A DNA stretch of 64,000 nt from Sycon ciliatum. Lineage: Eukaryota > Porifera > Calcarea > Leucosolenida > Sycettidae. The translations under genes and the position numbers were made by a program. The notes beneath the pieces are model-generated. The model was not told where the DNA came from. It saw nothing but the letters and a program-made list of their open reading frames with translations, and did no database searches. The stretch lies in assembly GCF_964019385.1 (NCBI RefSeq), contig NC_088649.1, positions 22,288,435-22,352,434 on the forward strand. The letters are read 5' to 3'. Shown here piece by piece: positions 31,665 through 42,417 of this stretch; the stretch's first letter is position 1; the number at the start of each line of letters is the position of its first letter.

Positions 31665-32345
31665 TTGAATTCCGTGGCAAAAAATACGAAGTGCAGTGCA
31701 ACGCGAGTCGCTGTTGTTGTTCTCCTCGGTCGACTGGACTGTTCCGGATGCAATGAAATACATCACAAGAAAATCCTTAAAATTCTCCTCCGTCAACCCC
31801 GCATGCTCTCATCATCCGCCCTTTATAAAATCGCTCACACAACCCCGTTATCACATGGACGCAGTGCACACCTGGCTTCTCTTGTCCATTCTATTAAGCT
31901 TGAGTTGTGCCCACCTCATCTCATGTGTTTTAATTGGTTCTCTTCTCTAAGAACTAGAAACTCACTCTTACTCCCTAAGTGTAACTCATCCACTCTTTTG
32001 CGCTCCCCTCTCTTTATTGCTTATTCTGTTTGGCTCACTCTACCCAGAGAAGTTAAGGACCTGACCTCACTCCGCCTGTTTAAGATCCGTGCCGCCCCTT
32101 ATTTACTACGACATGCATAGCTCATTATCCACATGTCCTTTGCGTCTCTGTGTTTTTCACTGTTTTTATTTGACATTATCTTTCTCTTTCTTTACGGAGT
32201 TGTTGCTGTTCATTTTGCTACTCTTTCTTTTTCCCTCCCCTTACTTTTATTTATCGCCGTGGTTGGCAATCACCCACTCTCTTTAACATTGGCCGGTGTT
32301 TCCACCGAGTCTTGAGATGTTGTAATAAATAAAAAATAAATAAAA
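31665..32345 (+). pseudogene. LINE 3' end fragment
   Basis: The frame at 31700-32120 has the same C-terminal pattern as other CR1/L2-like fragments here (ILLRQPRMLSSSALYKI..., then PREVKDLTSLRLFKIRAAPY). It is followed by a short 3' UTR and an AATAAATAAA-type tail ending near 32344. 5'-truncated, with no reverse-transcriptase catalytic core. Confidence 0.65.
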
Positions 32346-32750
32346 TTCTTTGTTGCAAGTAAGTTTATTTGTTTGAGTTTGTATTCCATGTTGCGCTGAG
32401 TCGCCTAAAACTGATCGTCATCGATGTATCGACAGAAGAGCCTAGTAGTAGTAATGTACTGCGGAGCGGAAGAAGACGACATCATCGCACTCCATGCTCA
32501 GGATAAAATATTTTGAGGATTCGGGTCGGAAACAGAAGGAAGACGATGATGGCTACAGCGACGAGTCATTTGAGGGCGACACTTTCATCGAGCGTAAAAA
32601 TAATTGATGCTGGTAGTCCCACGATCTGCAGTGACGAGGAATTCTACTCTGATGACAACCTGGCAAGCGATTGGCATCGACACTGACTTGGGAGGTGAGT
32701 CGGCCTATGATTTGGCCAGAACGGACACCGCTGCACATATCCGGGACAAT
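32346..32750 (+). other. Acidic coding-like stretch split by the LTR element
   Basis: Short frames rich in Asp, Glu and Ser occur in two phases, for example from ATG 32492 and from 32604. The sequence resumes at 41456 after the LTR element's target duplication. It could be an old gene remnant; no family recognised. Confidence 0.3.
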
Positions 32751-32755
32751 GCCAG

Positions 32756-32940
32756 TGTAACAGGTTTAATCAAACTTGAAAAGTAAGAGGCCTGGTTGAG
32801 CGTGCCTCGACCAGTTATATGCAAAATGTGTGGTAGTATACATGTGGCAATGGCGCCAATGAAGGTGCTAATAGACAGGCGTAAGACGCATGAGGTGCGA
32901 GGGAGTGTAAAGTTATAGAGAACAGGGGAAAACTGTTACA
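32756..32940 (-). repeat. 3' LTR
   Basis: 185 bp, beginning TGTAACAGG and ending CTGTTACA on the plus strand. It differs from the other LTR mainly by a 2-bp length change near 32832, so insertion is recent. Confidence 0.95.
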
Positions 32941-32953
32941 TCATCCCCCTCCT
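32941..32953 (-). promoter_or_regulatory. Polypurine tract
   Basis: On the minus strand AGGAGGGGGATGA directly abuts the 3' LTR, the expected plus-strand primer site. Confidence 0.8.
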
Positions 32954-33138
32954 ATGGAGAGGAAGGAGCTTATAACCCAAATGCTCAAGTGGAATAGAGT
33001 ACAATAAGCGCAAACACGTGCGAGACCAAAAAAGGCTTCGCACTGAAGTAACACAATAAGACGACTGAAACTCCATGCAAATAAAGTGTAATAAGCTCAA
33101 CAATGTGTAAGGTGAAACTAGAAGTTCAACTGCAAAAC

Positions 33139-34134
33139 TCAGCGGGCAGAAGCCAAGGTTTTGTACTTCTGAAGTGGAACAATGTCATTACCAGATTCAT
33201 CCAACAAATAATGTTCAGGCTCCCAAGTGGCATCAGAGTAGCCTTGCCACTTGACTAGGTACTGAAGCTGATTCTGCCGGCGGCGGTGACTGAGAATGTT
33301 CTCCACCACATAGCGGGCATGACCATCAAGGTCCGTGATAGGCGGAGGCGTAGGCTGTCTCCTATTAGGAATAGCGTTCTTCTCGTAGGCACGGAGTGCC
33401 GACACATTAAATACCGGGTGACAGCGGCTGGTGTGAGGCAACTTGAGCTTGTAGGCATTCGGGCCGACCACATGGGTTATAGGAAAGGGGCCAAACCACT
33501 TGGGGCGTAATTTATGGGATGGTCGGTCCCGAGCTTCAGGAGTCAGGAGGAAATCCCGGTAGACCATTACCAAATCTCCCACCTTCAGCTTTCCCTCGAC
33601 CCTTGTCCGATCTGCATTGAAGGCCTGACGAGCTTGAGCTGCCACTAGCGCATCTTGTGAGATCTTGACCGCGTCTTGTCTTGCTTGCAACCAATCAGCT
33701 GAATCTCTGCCTCCCTGAATAGGGTTGAGGAAGTCGGGTGGCGCTCTGGGATTTAGACCGTAATTTAAGAAGAACGGTGTGTTTCCTGTAGATGATTGAG
33801 TAGCGCTGTTGATAGAAAACTCACAGAGAGGTAGGAGCATATCCCAGTTATCTTGTTTATGATTTACAAAAGCCCTCAGCACATCCTCTACTATTCTGTT
33901 TACTCGTTCAGTTAGGCCATCTGTCTGAGGGTGATTGGCAGTACTAAATGCTAGTTTCGTTCCTAAGCGATCAAACAATTCCTGAAAAAATGCTGCCGTA
34001 AATCTTGGATCACGATCACATACAATACTAGAACTCAAACCATGAAGTCGAAATACATGTTGAATATACAGATCAGCACTTCCTTTAGCGTCAATAGTAG
34101 AGGAAGTAGGTGCTAAATGTACACACTTTGTCAA
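33139..34134 (-). pseudogene. pol: Integrase C-terminal part with chromodomain (pol, second segment)
   Basis: 331 codons continuing the integrase begun near 37770. Catalytic-core motifs are visible: an Asp in CDRDPRF and the Glu in TDGLTERVNR. A GPFPITHVVG region follows. The chromodomain is at the C-terminus: RYVVENILSHR, then YLVKWQGYSDATWEPE. It is separated from the rest of pol by inserted sequence, so it is a broken gene. Confidence 0.9.
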
Positions 34135-34152
34135 GCGGTCTACAAATACATA

Positions 34153-34570
34153 TTATAGCAATAAAAACTGCTTTATGGCAGTTTTCTAAAAAAAGTTATT
34201 GTGTTCTAGTCCATGGACCCCGTCTAAAAAGTAAGAAATTAACGAAATGTGATAGCCGAAAATTAAAATTTCACACAAAACCTCACAATAATCACGACAC
34301 TTGAAGATCTTATAGTACGGCACTTGTTTATTCCGACACTTGTACTTGTACAAGTACATGGACTGCGCCAACATGCTTGCATGTGAAAGAGGACCACGAG
34401 GGGAAAAGGTCGTCTCGCATCCTGTGTGTGATTATTGTGAGGTTTTGTGCGAAATTTTAATTTTCGCCTATCCCATTTCGTTAATTTCTTACTTTTTAGA
34501 CGGGGTCCATGGACTAGAACACAATAACTTTTTTTAGAAAACTGCCATAAAGCAGTTTTTATTGCTATAA
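34153..34570. mobile_element. Foldback MITE
   Basis: Arms of about 145 bp (34153-34300 and 34424-34570) pair with few mismatches; ends are TTATAGCAATAAAAACTGC and its inverse. The loop of about 125 bp has no gene. Confidence 0.8.
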
Positions 34571-34631
34571 TTTTGTTTTGTTTTTTTGGCTCAAGGATAT
34601 TATTATTTACAGTAAGAAGGTGGTAAAACAG

Positions 34632-35220
34632 CGCAAAAAGAAAGAAAGAAAGAAAGAAGATAGCTAAAGTAAACAGCGAAAATTGCAATAATGACACAAA
34701 GGTGCAAATGCGAGAAAACTCAATAAGCGCGACATGTAGTGCGACAACAAGAGACAACCACTGGACATACATGTAACTAACGAGGTTTTGACGACCTACC
34801 TAACAGCCTAAGTGTGAATTTGATTTGTTTCTGTTTGCAAAGGTTGGGTTTCCTTGTGTGGATGTGTACAGCTTCCAAAACATTCAGCAATCTAGCACTG
34901 CGTACACGTGACACAATCGGATGATTGTTTTTCGATTGTGTCACGTGTACGCAGTGCTAGATTGCTGAATGTTTTGGAAGCTGTACACATCCACACAAGG
35001 AAACCCAACCTTTGCAAACAGAAACAAATCAAATTCACACTTAGGCTGTTAGGTAGGTCGTCAAAACCTCGTTAGTTACATGTATGTCCAGTGGTTGTCT
35101 CTTGTTGTCGCACTACATGTCGCGCTTATTGAGTTTTCTCGCATTTGCACCTTTGTGTCATTATTGCAATTTTCGCTGTTTACTTTAGCTATCTTCTTTC
35201 TTTCTTTCTTTCTTTTTGCG
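34632..35220. repeat. Perfect 288-bp-arm palindrome
   Basis: 34632-34919 is the exact reverse complement of 34933-35220 by my reading, with a 13-nt centre. The outer ends are (GAAA)n/(TTTC)n runs. Long perfect palindromes are usually unstable, so this is recent, maintained, or an assembly product. Confidence 0.9.
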
Positions 35221-35510
35221 ATATTATTATTATTATTATTTTATTTATTTTACTAGGGTGTTTCCCACAGACCTATGGTCTTCTTACGGGAGCCCCTATG
35301 TACTACATGTACGTGTATCATATCAAATTCAATACCGTATTATACGCATTGATGTGCAAGCCTTTTCTTGCGGAAAATGGAACTAGTCTTGCGTATGATG
35401 ACAGATGTACACTGTATTCAGGTTCTTCTGCCGGGGAATCATATGGGTAGTGCAGTGGCGGTGATAATAATAATAATAATAATAATATCTTTATTAGGAT
35501 GACCCGATAC
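35221..35510 (-). mobile_element. Two LINE 3' tails
   Basis: At 35221-35290 an (ATT)n run and TTTTACTAGGGTGTTTCCCAC match the inverted 3' end of the LINE at 2695-3115. At 35463-35510 (AAT)n followed by TCTTTATTAGGATGACCCG looks like another LINE tail in the same orientation. No coding part remains. Confidence 0.5.
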
Positions 35511-36436
35511 CTTTTTTATACGCAGGTCATTCTGTGGATGTTGCAGAATTTCATGACTGTGATAAAATTGTCTTGTCTTTCAGAAAATTCAGATGTCCAC
35601 ACCCTAAATCACATTTACATGAGAATTGTAACCAGGTGCGTGCCGCAGATGTTTTTGTTGATTCTGTGTTTATAATTGTAGTCATGGGTTGTCGTGATAA
35701 GGTCATCCGGCATCATATTGTAGTGAAATCGTAATCCTGTTGATGTCGATAAAACTTTTGGAAGCAGTTCAATGACTTCAAAGTGTTACAAGTCCACGAT
35801 TGTCTAAAACAACACAGCAAAGTAGGAACAATAAACATGCATTAAAATGTAAACAAATACATTGCTGAGTCCGACACCTTGTTCCAACAACTACACTGAT
35901 CCTGAGGATATAAGGGGCAAGGATATATGGTTGGAGGTACTGAGAGATAAACAAGGCACTCCATAATAATAAAATGTTACACGACTTTGGGGGAGTATGA
36001 ATGATATCCAGTCAAACCCCCTTAGGACGAACATGAAGGGACCGATGGCATTTGCTCTGTGAGTTTGTCTTAACCCTATTTTATAACGAGTGAATACAAT
36101 TATTTCTCCAATAGAGACACGAATAGATTTCTTCTAAAGCGAAAGATTCTAAGCCAGACCAAACCATTGACTCGTCTTTTATGAAACAAATGAGTCACTG
36201 AACCTTTCTTTAGGAACATGACGGCAACTGAAACAACAACAGAGAAAATACGATACATGTACAGCACATTCTTGCAGGTACAACAAACAGATTGCAGATC
36301 GTAATTCTTGCTCTACCGGCACGCAACTTTATTTGGGGCAGTGCAATCTCAGCGCTACTCACAAATCAAACAGCCCAGACTCGAGTAAACAAATCCAATC
36401 GTACGAGATTTTCACGAGACGAGACTGCACCCAGTA
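35511..36436. other. No gene; possible half of a DNA transposon end
   Basis: Nothing recognised except CCAGTCAAACCCCCTTAGG at about 36011, which resembles one pogo/Tigger-type terminus. No matching inverse end was found. Confidence 0.3.
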
Positions 36437-36767
36437 GGGAGGTTCTGCTCTACGTTTTGGGAACGCGACGCAAAGAATCACGCGAACTTTCTTCGCGTTC
36501 CCGTAACGTAAAGAAATGCTGTTCTGCTCTACGTTTCACCTAGAGAAGTCACGTGGAATGTGTACTGGGAATTTTCCCTTCCATATTTGGCAGTTTTCTG
36601 CATGCAGTTGATCGATACCCAGCAAATTTTCTCTGCGTGTGCCACAACGTAGAGAACCCCATCTCCGCGTAGAAATCTGGAGCCAAAACACGCGAAGCCG
36701 TAGACTCTAACCCAGACACCTGCTCTCTACGTGATTTCTCTACGTTTCACGTATAGCAGAACCTCCC
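36437..36767. mobile_element. TA-flanked MITE
   Basis: Ends GGGAGGTTCTGCTCTACGT and, inverted, GGGAGGTTCTGCTATACGT, each bordered by TA. 331 bp without a transposase. Internal CTCTACGT-type motifs recur. Confidence 0.7.
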
Positions 36768-37156
36768 TATTGGCTTGTTTCGTATGAAGCAAACAAGTCA
36801 CTGAATGCATGAACCTCTCCATAATGGAGATTTTCCCTGATATGCGAATTTATCTTGCATACTAGTCCTGGGCCAATGCGTCCTTGAACCTTCCCCTACA
36901 GATTGGGAACTGCCAACGATGCTATGCCACTGCAAAATTCAGATTCTACCCTATGATCGGGGCACGGAATGCCGGAAGCAATCATGACCAGTGCCTTACT
37001 TGTAACGTACCAATGTACAATGAACATGAGTATTTCGACAACACATCTAAGCCTCAGCAGCAACATACAATGTAAGCCTTACCGTCAAGAAGGTGAACTC
37101 GCGTTCTTCGCACACTGTTGGCAAGGGCAAAGAGATACGAATGGATCTAAATCCGA

Positions 37157-37769
37157 ATAAAATCAGCACACGTTTCCGTAAATGAAAGGGTGAGCATAAG
37201 CAAATGAATCGAAGGAAACTGGTCAACTCAGAGATCACTTGTCATTGAGTATTCCGTAAAAGGAGGCCTCGACAGCAGAAAAGCTAAATTTAGAAAAGAG
37301 ATCCTGTCAGCTTTTCCATTATTTATTGTATTCCACCTAAAATCAGCACACTTTTCGTAAATGAAAGAGTCAACACAAGCAAATGAATCAAAGGGAACTG
37401 GTCAACTCACCTGTCATTGAGTAATATTCCGTGAAAAGAGGTCTCAGCAGAGCCGAAGCGAAATAAGCCAGGACACGAAATATCCGAAACAGCTCATGCA
37501 AGAAGCAGTTCCAAAGAAGGAAGTTCCTCGCGCATGCACATCCGAAAACGGACTGCATTGCATGCAACACAATGTCTGCCGTGCACGTGCACAGCACGCG
37601 GCTACCACCCGTTGGTAGATCTAATACCGAGCACCTTACGTAGAAACTTACGTAGCCTAAGTGAAGTACCGAGCACCTTACGTAGAAACTTACGTAGCAT
37701 AGCGGTGTCGTTTTTTCTGCCATGTGAACACAATAATAGAAAAGCTGACAGGATCGCTTTTCTAAATAT
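37157..37769. repeat. Tandem duplication and inverted-repeat unit
   Basis: 37157-37275 and 37337-37450 are imperfect direct repeats about 180 bp apart. 37288-37326 is inverted at 37731-37769 (core GATCCTGTCAGCTTTTC). A 50-bp tandem duplication with ACCTTACGTAGAAACTTACG lies near 37625-37705. Confidence 0.65.
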
Positions 37770-40406
37770 AGCATCATGACCTGTATCGGTCCTAGGCAAA
37801 CCCATGATAAAATCCATCGAGATATCCGCCCACGGCTGACTGGGCACTGGTAAATTCTGCAAGAGACCAGTTTTTAGCTGGCCGCCTTTAACTCGTTGGC
37901 AGACGTCACATGACTTGACAAACGCCTTTACATCCAGTCCCATTCTGGGCCAATAGAAATATCTAGAGAGTCTGAAATAGGTGCGATCTCGACCGGGATG
38001 CCCCGCAGTCACACAGTCATGGTATTCTTGAAGCAGGGCGAGTCGGAGTTTGCTACTCTTTGGAATGCATAACCTGTTCTGTGGTGAAGATCTGAGATAA
38101 AGATAACCGGGTGTTTCATTTAGAAGGTAACGGTCGTGCAGATTGTCATGGCTTGAATTTTTCAGTCTCCTGATAATGGGAGCAAGATCCTTGTCGCACT
38201 TGTAACCGCTGACAATTAACTGCGCTAAGTCTGGATTAATCTCTAGGGTATGCTCTATGGCATTCAACTGAATGTTAGGAGGATAGGATGACCCGCCTAT
38301 TTCAGAATCACTGAACAGATCTGGACGGCGTGAAAGCGGGTCGGCAATGTTTTTCTTTCCTGGTTTGTGAAAGACCGTAAAGTCATAGTCAGCTAAAAAC
38401 TCTACCCATCTTTCCTCACGCTTGGTGAGAGTCGGTTTGGTTCGTAAATAGACAACACCCATATTATCAGTCATCAGGTCAAAGTGGCGGAATAGATAGA
38501 TTCTCCAGCACTTTAATGCAAATACCACAGCCAACGTTTCCCTCTCGGCCGCAGTATAGTTGCGTTCTGCAGCTGACAGTTTCCGACTACAATAGGCTAC
38601 GGGATGCAAATCCATATCTTCTCCCTGCTGCAGGAGCACACCCGCCACGGCAAAGTCACTTGCGTCAGTTTCTACCATGAAGCTTTTCTCAACATCGGCC
38701 AGTTGCAACACTGGCGCCTCGAGTAATGCTGATTTTAGAGACTCGAATGCCTTCTGTCTAGCAGCGCTCCATTCAAAGCGTGAATTTTTTCCGGTGATTT
38801 CTTCTAATGGACGAGAGATGGTCGAGTGTCGATCTATGAACCTTCGGAAATAGTTTGCAAAGCCAAGAAACTTCCTCACATCAGTTACTGACGACGGAGT
38901 TGGCCATGTTTCCACAGCACTTATCTTCTTGGGATCAGGGGAAATTGATGTGCCGTTGATTTTATGCCCCAAGAAGAGAACTTCTCTCACGCCGAATTCG
39001 CATTTAGACTGTTTGCAATACAGCTCACTATTTCTAAGTGTTTCTAGAACTGTTTGAAGATGATGCTGATGATCTTCCCAGGTCTTGCTGAAAACTAGAA
39101 TGTCATCCAAGAATACTACAACGAATTTTCGGAGATGCGGTTGCAGAATAGAGTTCATGAGTGACTGAAAGGTGGCCGGGGCATTAGTCAGCCCGAATCC
39201 CATGACTCTAAATTGGAAGTGGCCGAAGCGCGTATTAATGGCCGTCTTAGAAACATCCGAGTCTTGAATTCTGATTTGATTGTAGCCTGACCGCAAGTCC
39301 AACTTGGAGAAATATGCACTGCCCTGGATCGTGTCGAATAAGTCATCAATATTAGGAAGACAAGCTTTGTTTTTGATCGTAATTCTATTCAATTCTCGCC
39401 AATCGCACACCATTCTCAGAGTACCATCCGACTTTTTCACAAAAAACACAGGTGCACCGTATGGCGACTTACTTGGCTCAATGAATCCCTTCTCAAGTAA
39501 TTCTGATAGCTGTGACTGGAGCTCGTCCATCTCTGGTTTCGGCAGGCGGTAGGCGGGTCGAGACGGTGGTCTGGCTCCATCTTCTATCTGGATTTCATGG
39601 TCGACTGGTCTCTTCGGTGGAAGCTCATTCGGCAGCTCGTCTGGAAATAAATCCTGGTACCTCTTGAGCAGGTTCTGGATGTCTTGTTGCTCTGATTCCT
39701 GGAGTTGTGGCCCGGAACGATTCTCCTCGTTTGCAGCAGTGACCCATGCAAGAAACCCCTCGGCTCCACTCCTCAGGGCATGACGAGCTTGTCGGCCACT
39801 GATAAACATGCTTTCCACAGATGGCCGGTCGGCTGTCGGCGGGTTAGCTGAAGGCAATTTGGCAACAAAGGGCTCACCGTCCAACTGAACTTCGTTCGTA
39901 CGGAAGTTGATGCTGGGGCTGTTCCTTGTAAGCCACGGCTTGCCAAGAATAGCGTCGTAGCGAGTCAGGGGATACACAGTAAAGTGCTGTTCCTCACTGA
40001 AGCCCCCGACTGTCACCCTTAGCGTGCGTGTGGAAATCTGCGGGACCTCGCTGGTCGAGCCGTCCGCCAATGTTACGCTCAGCACTGCTGAGCTTGCATC
40101 CGTGTCAAGATGATGCTTTCGAACAAAACTGTCTGCAATGAAGTCATGCGTCGAACCGGAATCTATCAGCATCACTGCACGGCGACCGCCGATCTTTCCC
40201 TGTATGCGCAGTAGGTCGTGTTCAGGTTCATTGCCGACGCTGACGTTGCTGACATGACACCTTTCTGCAACGGGACAATTTCCTACAGCTATGGGTGTCT
40301 CCGGCTCCGTAGGTTCCTGGAGAGCAACGTCTTCAACCTCCAGAGCTCCGAACCGGTTAGCGACTGGTACCGGCGTGGGCGCTTGGGTCGTCGCCAGTAA
40401 GCGCAC
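37770..40406 (-). pseudogene. pol: Ty3/gypsy pol: protease, reverse transcriptase, RNase H, integrase N-terminus
   Basis: The frame opens at 40406 (GTG, no ATG needed if made by frameshift) and runs to the insertion at about 37770; it then continues into foreign sequence to 37602. Domains in order: aspartic protease (LIDSGSTHDFI), reverse transcriptase with FLDD in VVVFLDDILVFS, RNase H (VETDASDFAVAGVLLQQ), integrase HHCC zinc site (H...GHPG...CDVCQ) and the first catalytic Asp (DISMDFIMGLP). The frame is -1 relative to gag. Pol is intact up to the insertion, so the damage is recent. Confidence 0.92.
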
Positions 40407-40436
40407 CCCCTTTCTTACTGGCGACCAGCGTTTGGG
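40390..40436 (-). promoter_or_regulatory. -1 ribosomal frameshift signal between gag and pol
   Basis: On the minus strand the heptamer C-CCA-AAC (40436-40430) sits in the gag frame in the X-XXY-YYZ phase needed for -1 slippage. After a 4-nt spacer comes a perfect 12-bp hairpin, GTCGCCAGTAAG (40425-40414) pairing with 40401-40390, loop 12 nt. The gag stop codon (40417-40415) lies in the stem. Pol is open in exactly the -1 frame across this point. Confidence 0.75.
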
Positions 40437-41254
40437 TAGCGCTGTCCACCCTCAGTACAGTCTTTAGCGAGGTGGCCTGGCTTCCTGCAAGCAAAGCAGT
40501 GTCCCATTGCTCGCAGTTGGACACGCTCTTGGTCCGTCAGCTTGCGGAGGCCCTGACCACGGAAGCTGGGCACGGAACGCGACTCTCTACTGGCTGGTGG
40601 CCCCGACGCCGGTGGCCCTGACGACTGCTCCACGGTGTTTGCTGCCATGACAGCTTGCTCCAGGGTACGTGGATGCTCACGCATGACCTGTCGCTGGATG
40701 TGCGGCACTAGACCCCTGACGAACAGCAGCGCTCTGGTGTGGTGGTCGATTTCCGGCACTTGCAGGCTGAGGCGAGTGAAAGCAGCAATGTATGCGTCCA
40801 GCGACCAGCGCTGCGCTGCGGAAATTAGTCCCATACGCGATGTTTCCTCGTTATGCCGTGGTCCGTACACATCGCCAAGTGCCGCTTTCAGAGCAGGCCA
40901 GTCGGAAAACACTTGGTTAGCTTCCAATGCCGCTATCAACCAAAGACGAGCGTTTCCAGTCAAAAATCCTGCCGCGTAGTCGACCCTCTGTGCCGCATTT
41001 GGGAGTGCCAACGACCGTAGGGCCATGTCCATTGCAAACGTCCATTCTTTGAATGTAGCGGAATCTCCTCCAAACACAGGCGGCTCTTTCGTAAGGCGGG
41101 GTGTTGGCTCCCACGGTTCCGAGTTCGGATGTATCGTTCGGTTTCCTTGGCTAACGCGCTGAGCGGTCTTGATATCGTTTATCAGCCGAACGACGAGTAC
41201 GAGGAGCGTAAGCAGAGCGACCAGAACACCTGCCAAAAGCAGAGTAGTAACCAT
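40415..41254 (-). CDS. gag: Ty3/gypsy Gag with zinc knuckle and N-terminal hydrophobic segment
   Basis: 279 residues. Residues 3-25 are a continuous hydrophobic segment (TTLLLAGVLVALLTLLVLVV), unusual for Gag. Residues about 60-210 fit a retrotransposon capsid (KEWTFAMDMAL, RLWLIAALEA). A CCHC zinc knuckle CFACRKPGHLAKDC is at 253-266. The ATG at 41254-41252 lies inside the primer-binding site. A later Met could be the real start, which would remove the membrane segment; the frame itself is complete. Confidence 0.9.
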   Translation of the reverse strand: MVTTLLLAGVLVALLTLLVLVVRLINDIKTAQRVSQGNRTIHPNSEPWEPTPRLTKEPPVFGGDSATFKEWTFAMDMALRSLALPNAAQRVDYAAGFLTGNARLWLIAALEANQVFSDWPALKAALGDVYGPRHNEETSRMGLISAAQRWSLDAYIAAFTRLSLQVPEIDHHTRALLFVRGLVPHIQRQVMREHPRTLEQAVMAANTVEQSSGPPASGPPASRESRSVPSFRGQGLRKLTDQERVQLRAMGHCFACRKPGHLAKDCTEGGQRYPNAGRQ

Positions 41255-41266
41255 CCTCTGCTACCA
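41249..41266 (-). promoter_or_regulatory. Primer-binding site for initiator tRNA-Met
   Basis: TGGTAGCAGAGGATGGTT on the minus strand, one base inside the 5' LTR. Its 18 nt are complementary to the conserved 3' end of animal initiator tRNA-Met (…CCATCCTCTGCTACCA). Confidence 0.85.
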
Positions 41267-41267
41267 G

Positions 41268-41450
41268 TGTAACAGGTTTAATCAAACTTGAAAAGTAAGA
41301 GGCCTGGTTGAGCGTGCCTCGACCAGTTATATGCAAAATGTGATAGTATACATGTGGCAATGGCGCCAATGAAGGTGCTAATAGACAGGCGTAAGACGCA
41401 TGAGGTGCGAGGGAGTGTAAAGTTATAGAGAACAGGGGAAAACTGTTACA
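41268..41450 (-). repeat. 5' LTR
   Basis: 183 bp, same termini as the other LTR. Short LTRs of this size are typical of compact chromoviruses. Confidence 0.95.
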
Positions 41451-41455
41451 GCCAG

Positions 41456-42190
41456 TATTGGTTGCAAGAGCAAAAACAATCAATGGACTCTGCTGCTCCC
41501 TCAACTTCTCAAGTCGATAATTTGAGTACCCTTATGCGGAACATCGCTAGCATGAGCAGTATGCAGCGAAAGCAGTACTCTCTGGCGAGCGGAGAAAACC
41601 GTGTGCAGATGGGCTTTGGTGTGGGGAATATGAGTGCGACGTCTAGTATGTTGAGGAACTGGAAGACTGTGTGCAGCAGTGTATACTGTATATCTGAAAG
41701 TACAGGTGGAGTGTGATGGAGAGGACGTGGAGTGCCAACTTCTTCGGCCAGCTACAGATGATGACTGTGTTTTCGCTGGCGGTTCTCCAGTGGTGCTCCA
41801 AACAGGAGGTATTTCGGACACCCAGCTCAGCTGCCTATAGACAATTTGGATGTGGCTGAGTACCTGTCAGCTCATCCTATAAGACCCTGAACGGAGGAAT
41901 TGACCCGGAAAGGATGAACCAAGGGGCATATCAATTGTGTGCAAATATGACAATCCCATTGCTGTACATAGAATTTCGCCATTTCAACAGTGCTGCATAT
42001 AATACCATTGTAGCAACACTTAGACATGTCCGATCAATCCAAAACTTTCAGACAGTGAACATTAGGTGTGTTAGATCATTTTTAAACAAAAAACTGAAAA
42101 TCGAATTTTTGGTCTGTGGTCATATTTTAGCGTGCTCTGGCTCATATTATCAATCAAGGACTCTGCAATATAACAACGAAGTACTAAATT
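41456..42190 (+). other. Continuation of the locus split by the LTR element
   Basis: Contains a plus-strand frame at 41462-41716 of uncertain status and no recognised domain. From about 42100 it is homologous, in inverse, to sequence near 31610 (ATATGAGCC.GAGC.CGCTAAAA) and near 59755. Confidence 0.35.
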
Positions 42191-42371
42191 ACGAAATAGT
42201 GGTTGCGACTTCGGCGATGATTTGTAAGAAAGGGTTTGCTCCCCACACCGGAGCTCGCGCTATTCCGCCGACTTTACTTGACACTTGACTGACTCACGAC
42301 TGCCACCCAGAGCACACGAGAAATCCATCGAACCTTCGACTCGGCAAACCTGCAAGAAACCACCACTCCCT

Positions 42372-42417
42372 GCTCAATACACAGTGTTTCGGGGAATTCA
42401 CCCCTCATCAGTTGAGC
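42372..42417 (-). ncRNA. Hammerhead ribozyme, type I, intact core
   Basis: Minus strand, 5' to 3': stem I GCUCAA, core CUGAUGA, stem II GGGG-UGAAUU-CCCC, GAAA, stem III of three pairs (A-U, C-G, A-U) with triloop CUG, cleavage base A after the GU, then UUGAGC closing stem I perfectly. All core nucleotides of the hammerhead consensus are present, and the three-pair stem III is typical of hammerheads in Penelope-like elements and retrozymes. Confidence 0.85.

Larger units (their letters stand above)
34150..37770. mobile_element. Nested insertion splitting the integrase
   Basis: The integrase frame leaves off at about 37770 and resumes at about 34150. Between lie a foldback MITE (34153-34570), a perfect palindrome (34632-35220), two LINE 3' tails (near 35221-35290 and 35463-35510), a second MITE (36437-36767) and a third inverted-repeat unit (37288-37769). 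Only AT/TA is duplicated at the outer edges, compatible with a TA-targeting element as the first insertion. Confidence 0.7.
32751..41455 (-). mobile_element. Chromodomain Ty3/gypsy LTR retrotransposon, split by nested insertions
   Basis: Minus-strand element with 5-bp target duplication GCCAG (32751-32755 and 41451-41455), near-identical LTRs with TG...CA ends, primer-binding site, gag, pol and polypurine tract. The pol order protease, reverse transcriptase, RNase H, integrase and a C-terminal chromodomain make it a chromovirus-type element. About 3.6 kb of foreign sequence (roughly 34150-37770) splits the integrase, so this copy cannot make a complete Pol. Confidence 0.95.

Noticed and set aside
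34110..34772. Frames across the foldback MITE and palindrome
   Set aside because: Mirror-image frames generated by inverted repeats, with no domain.
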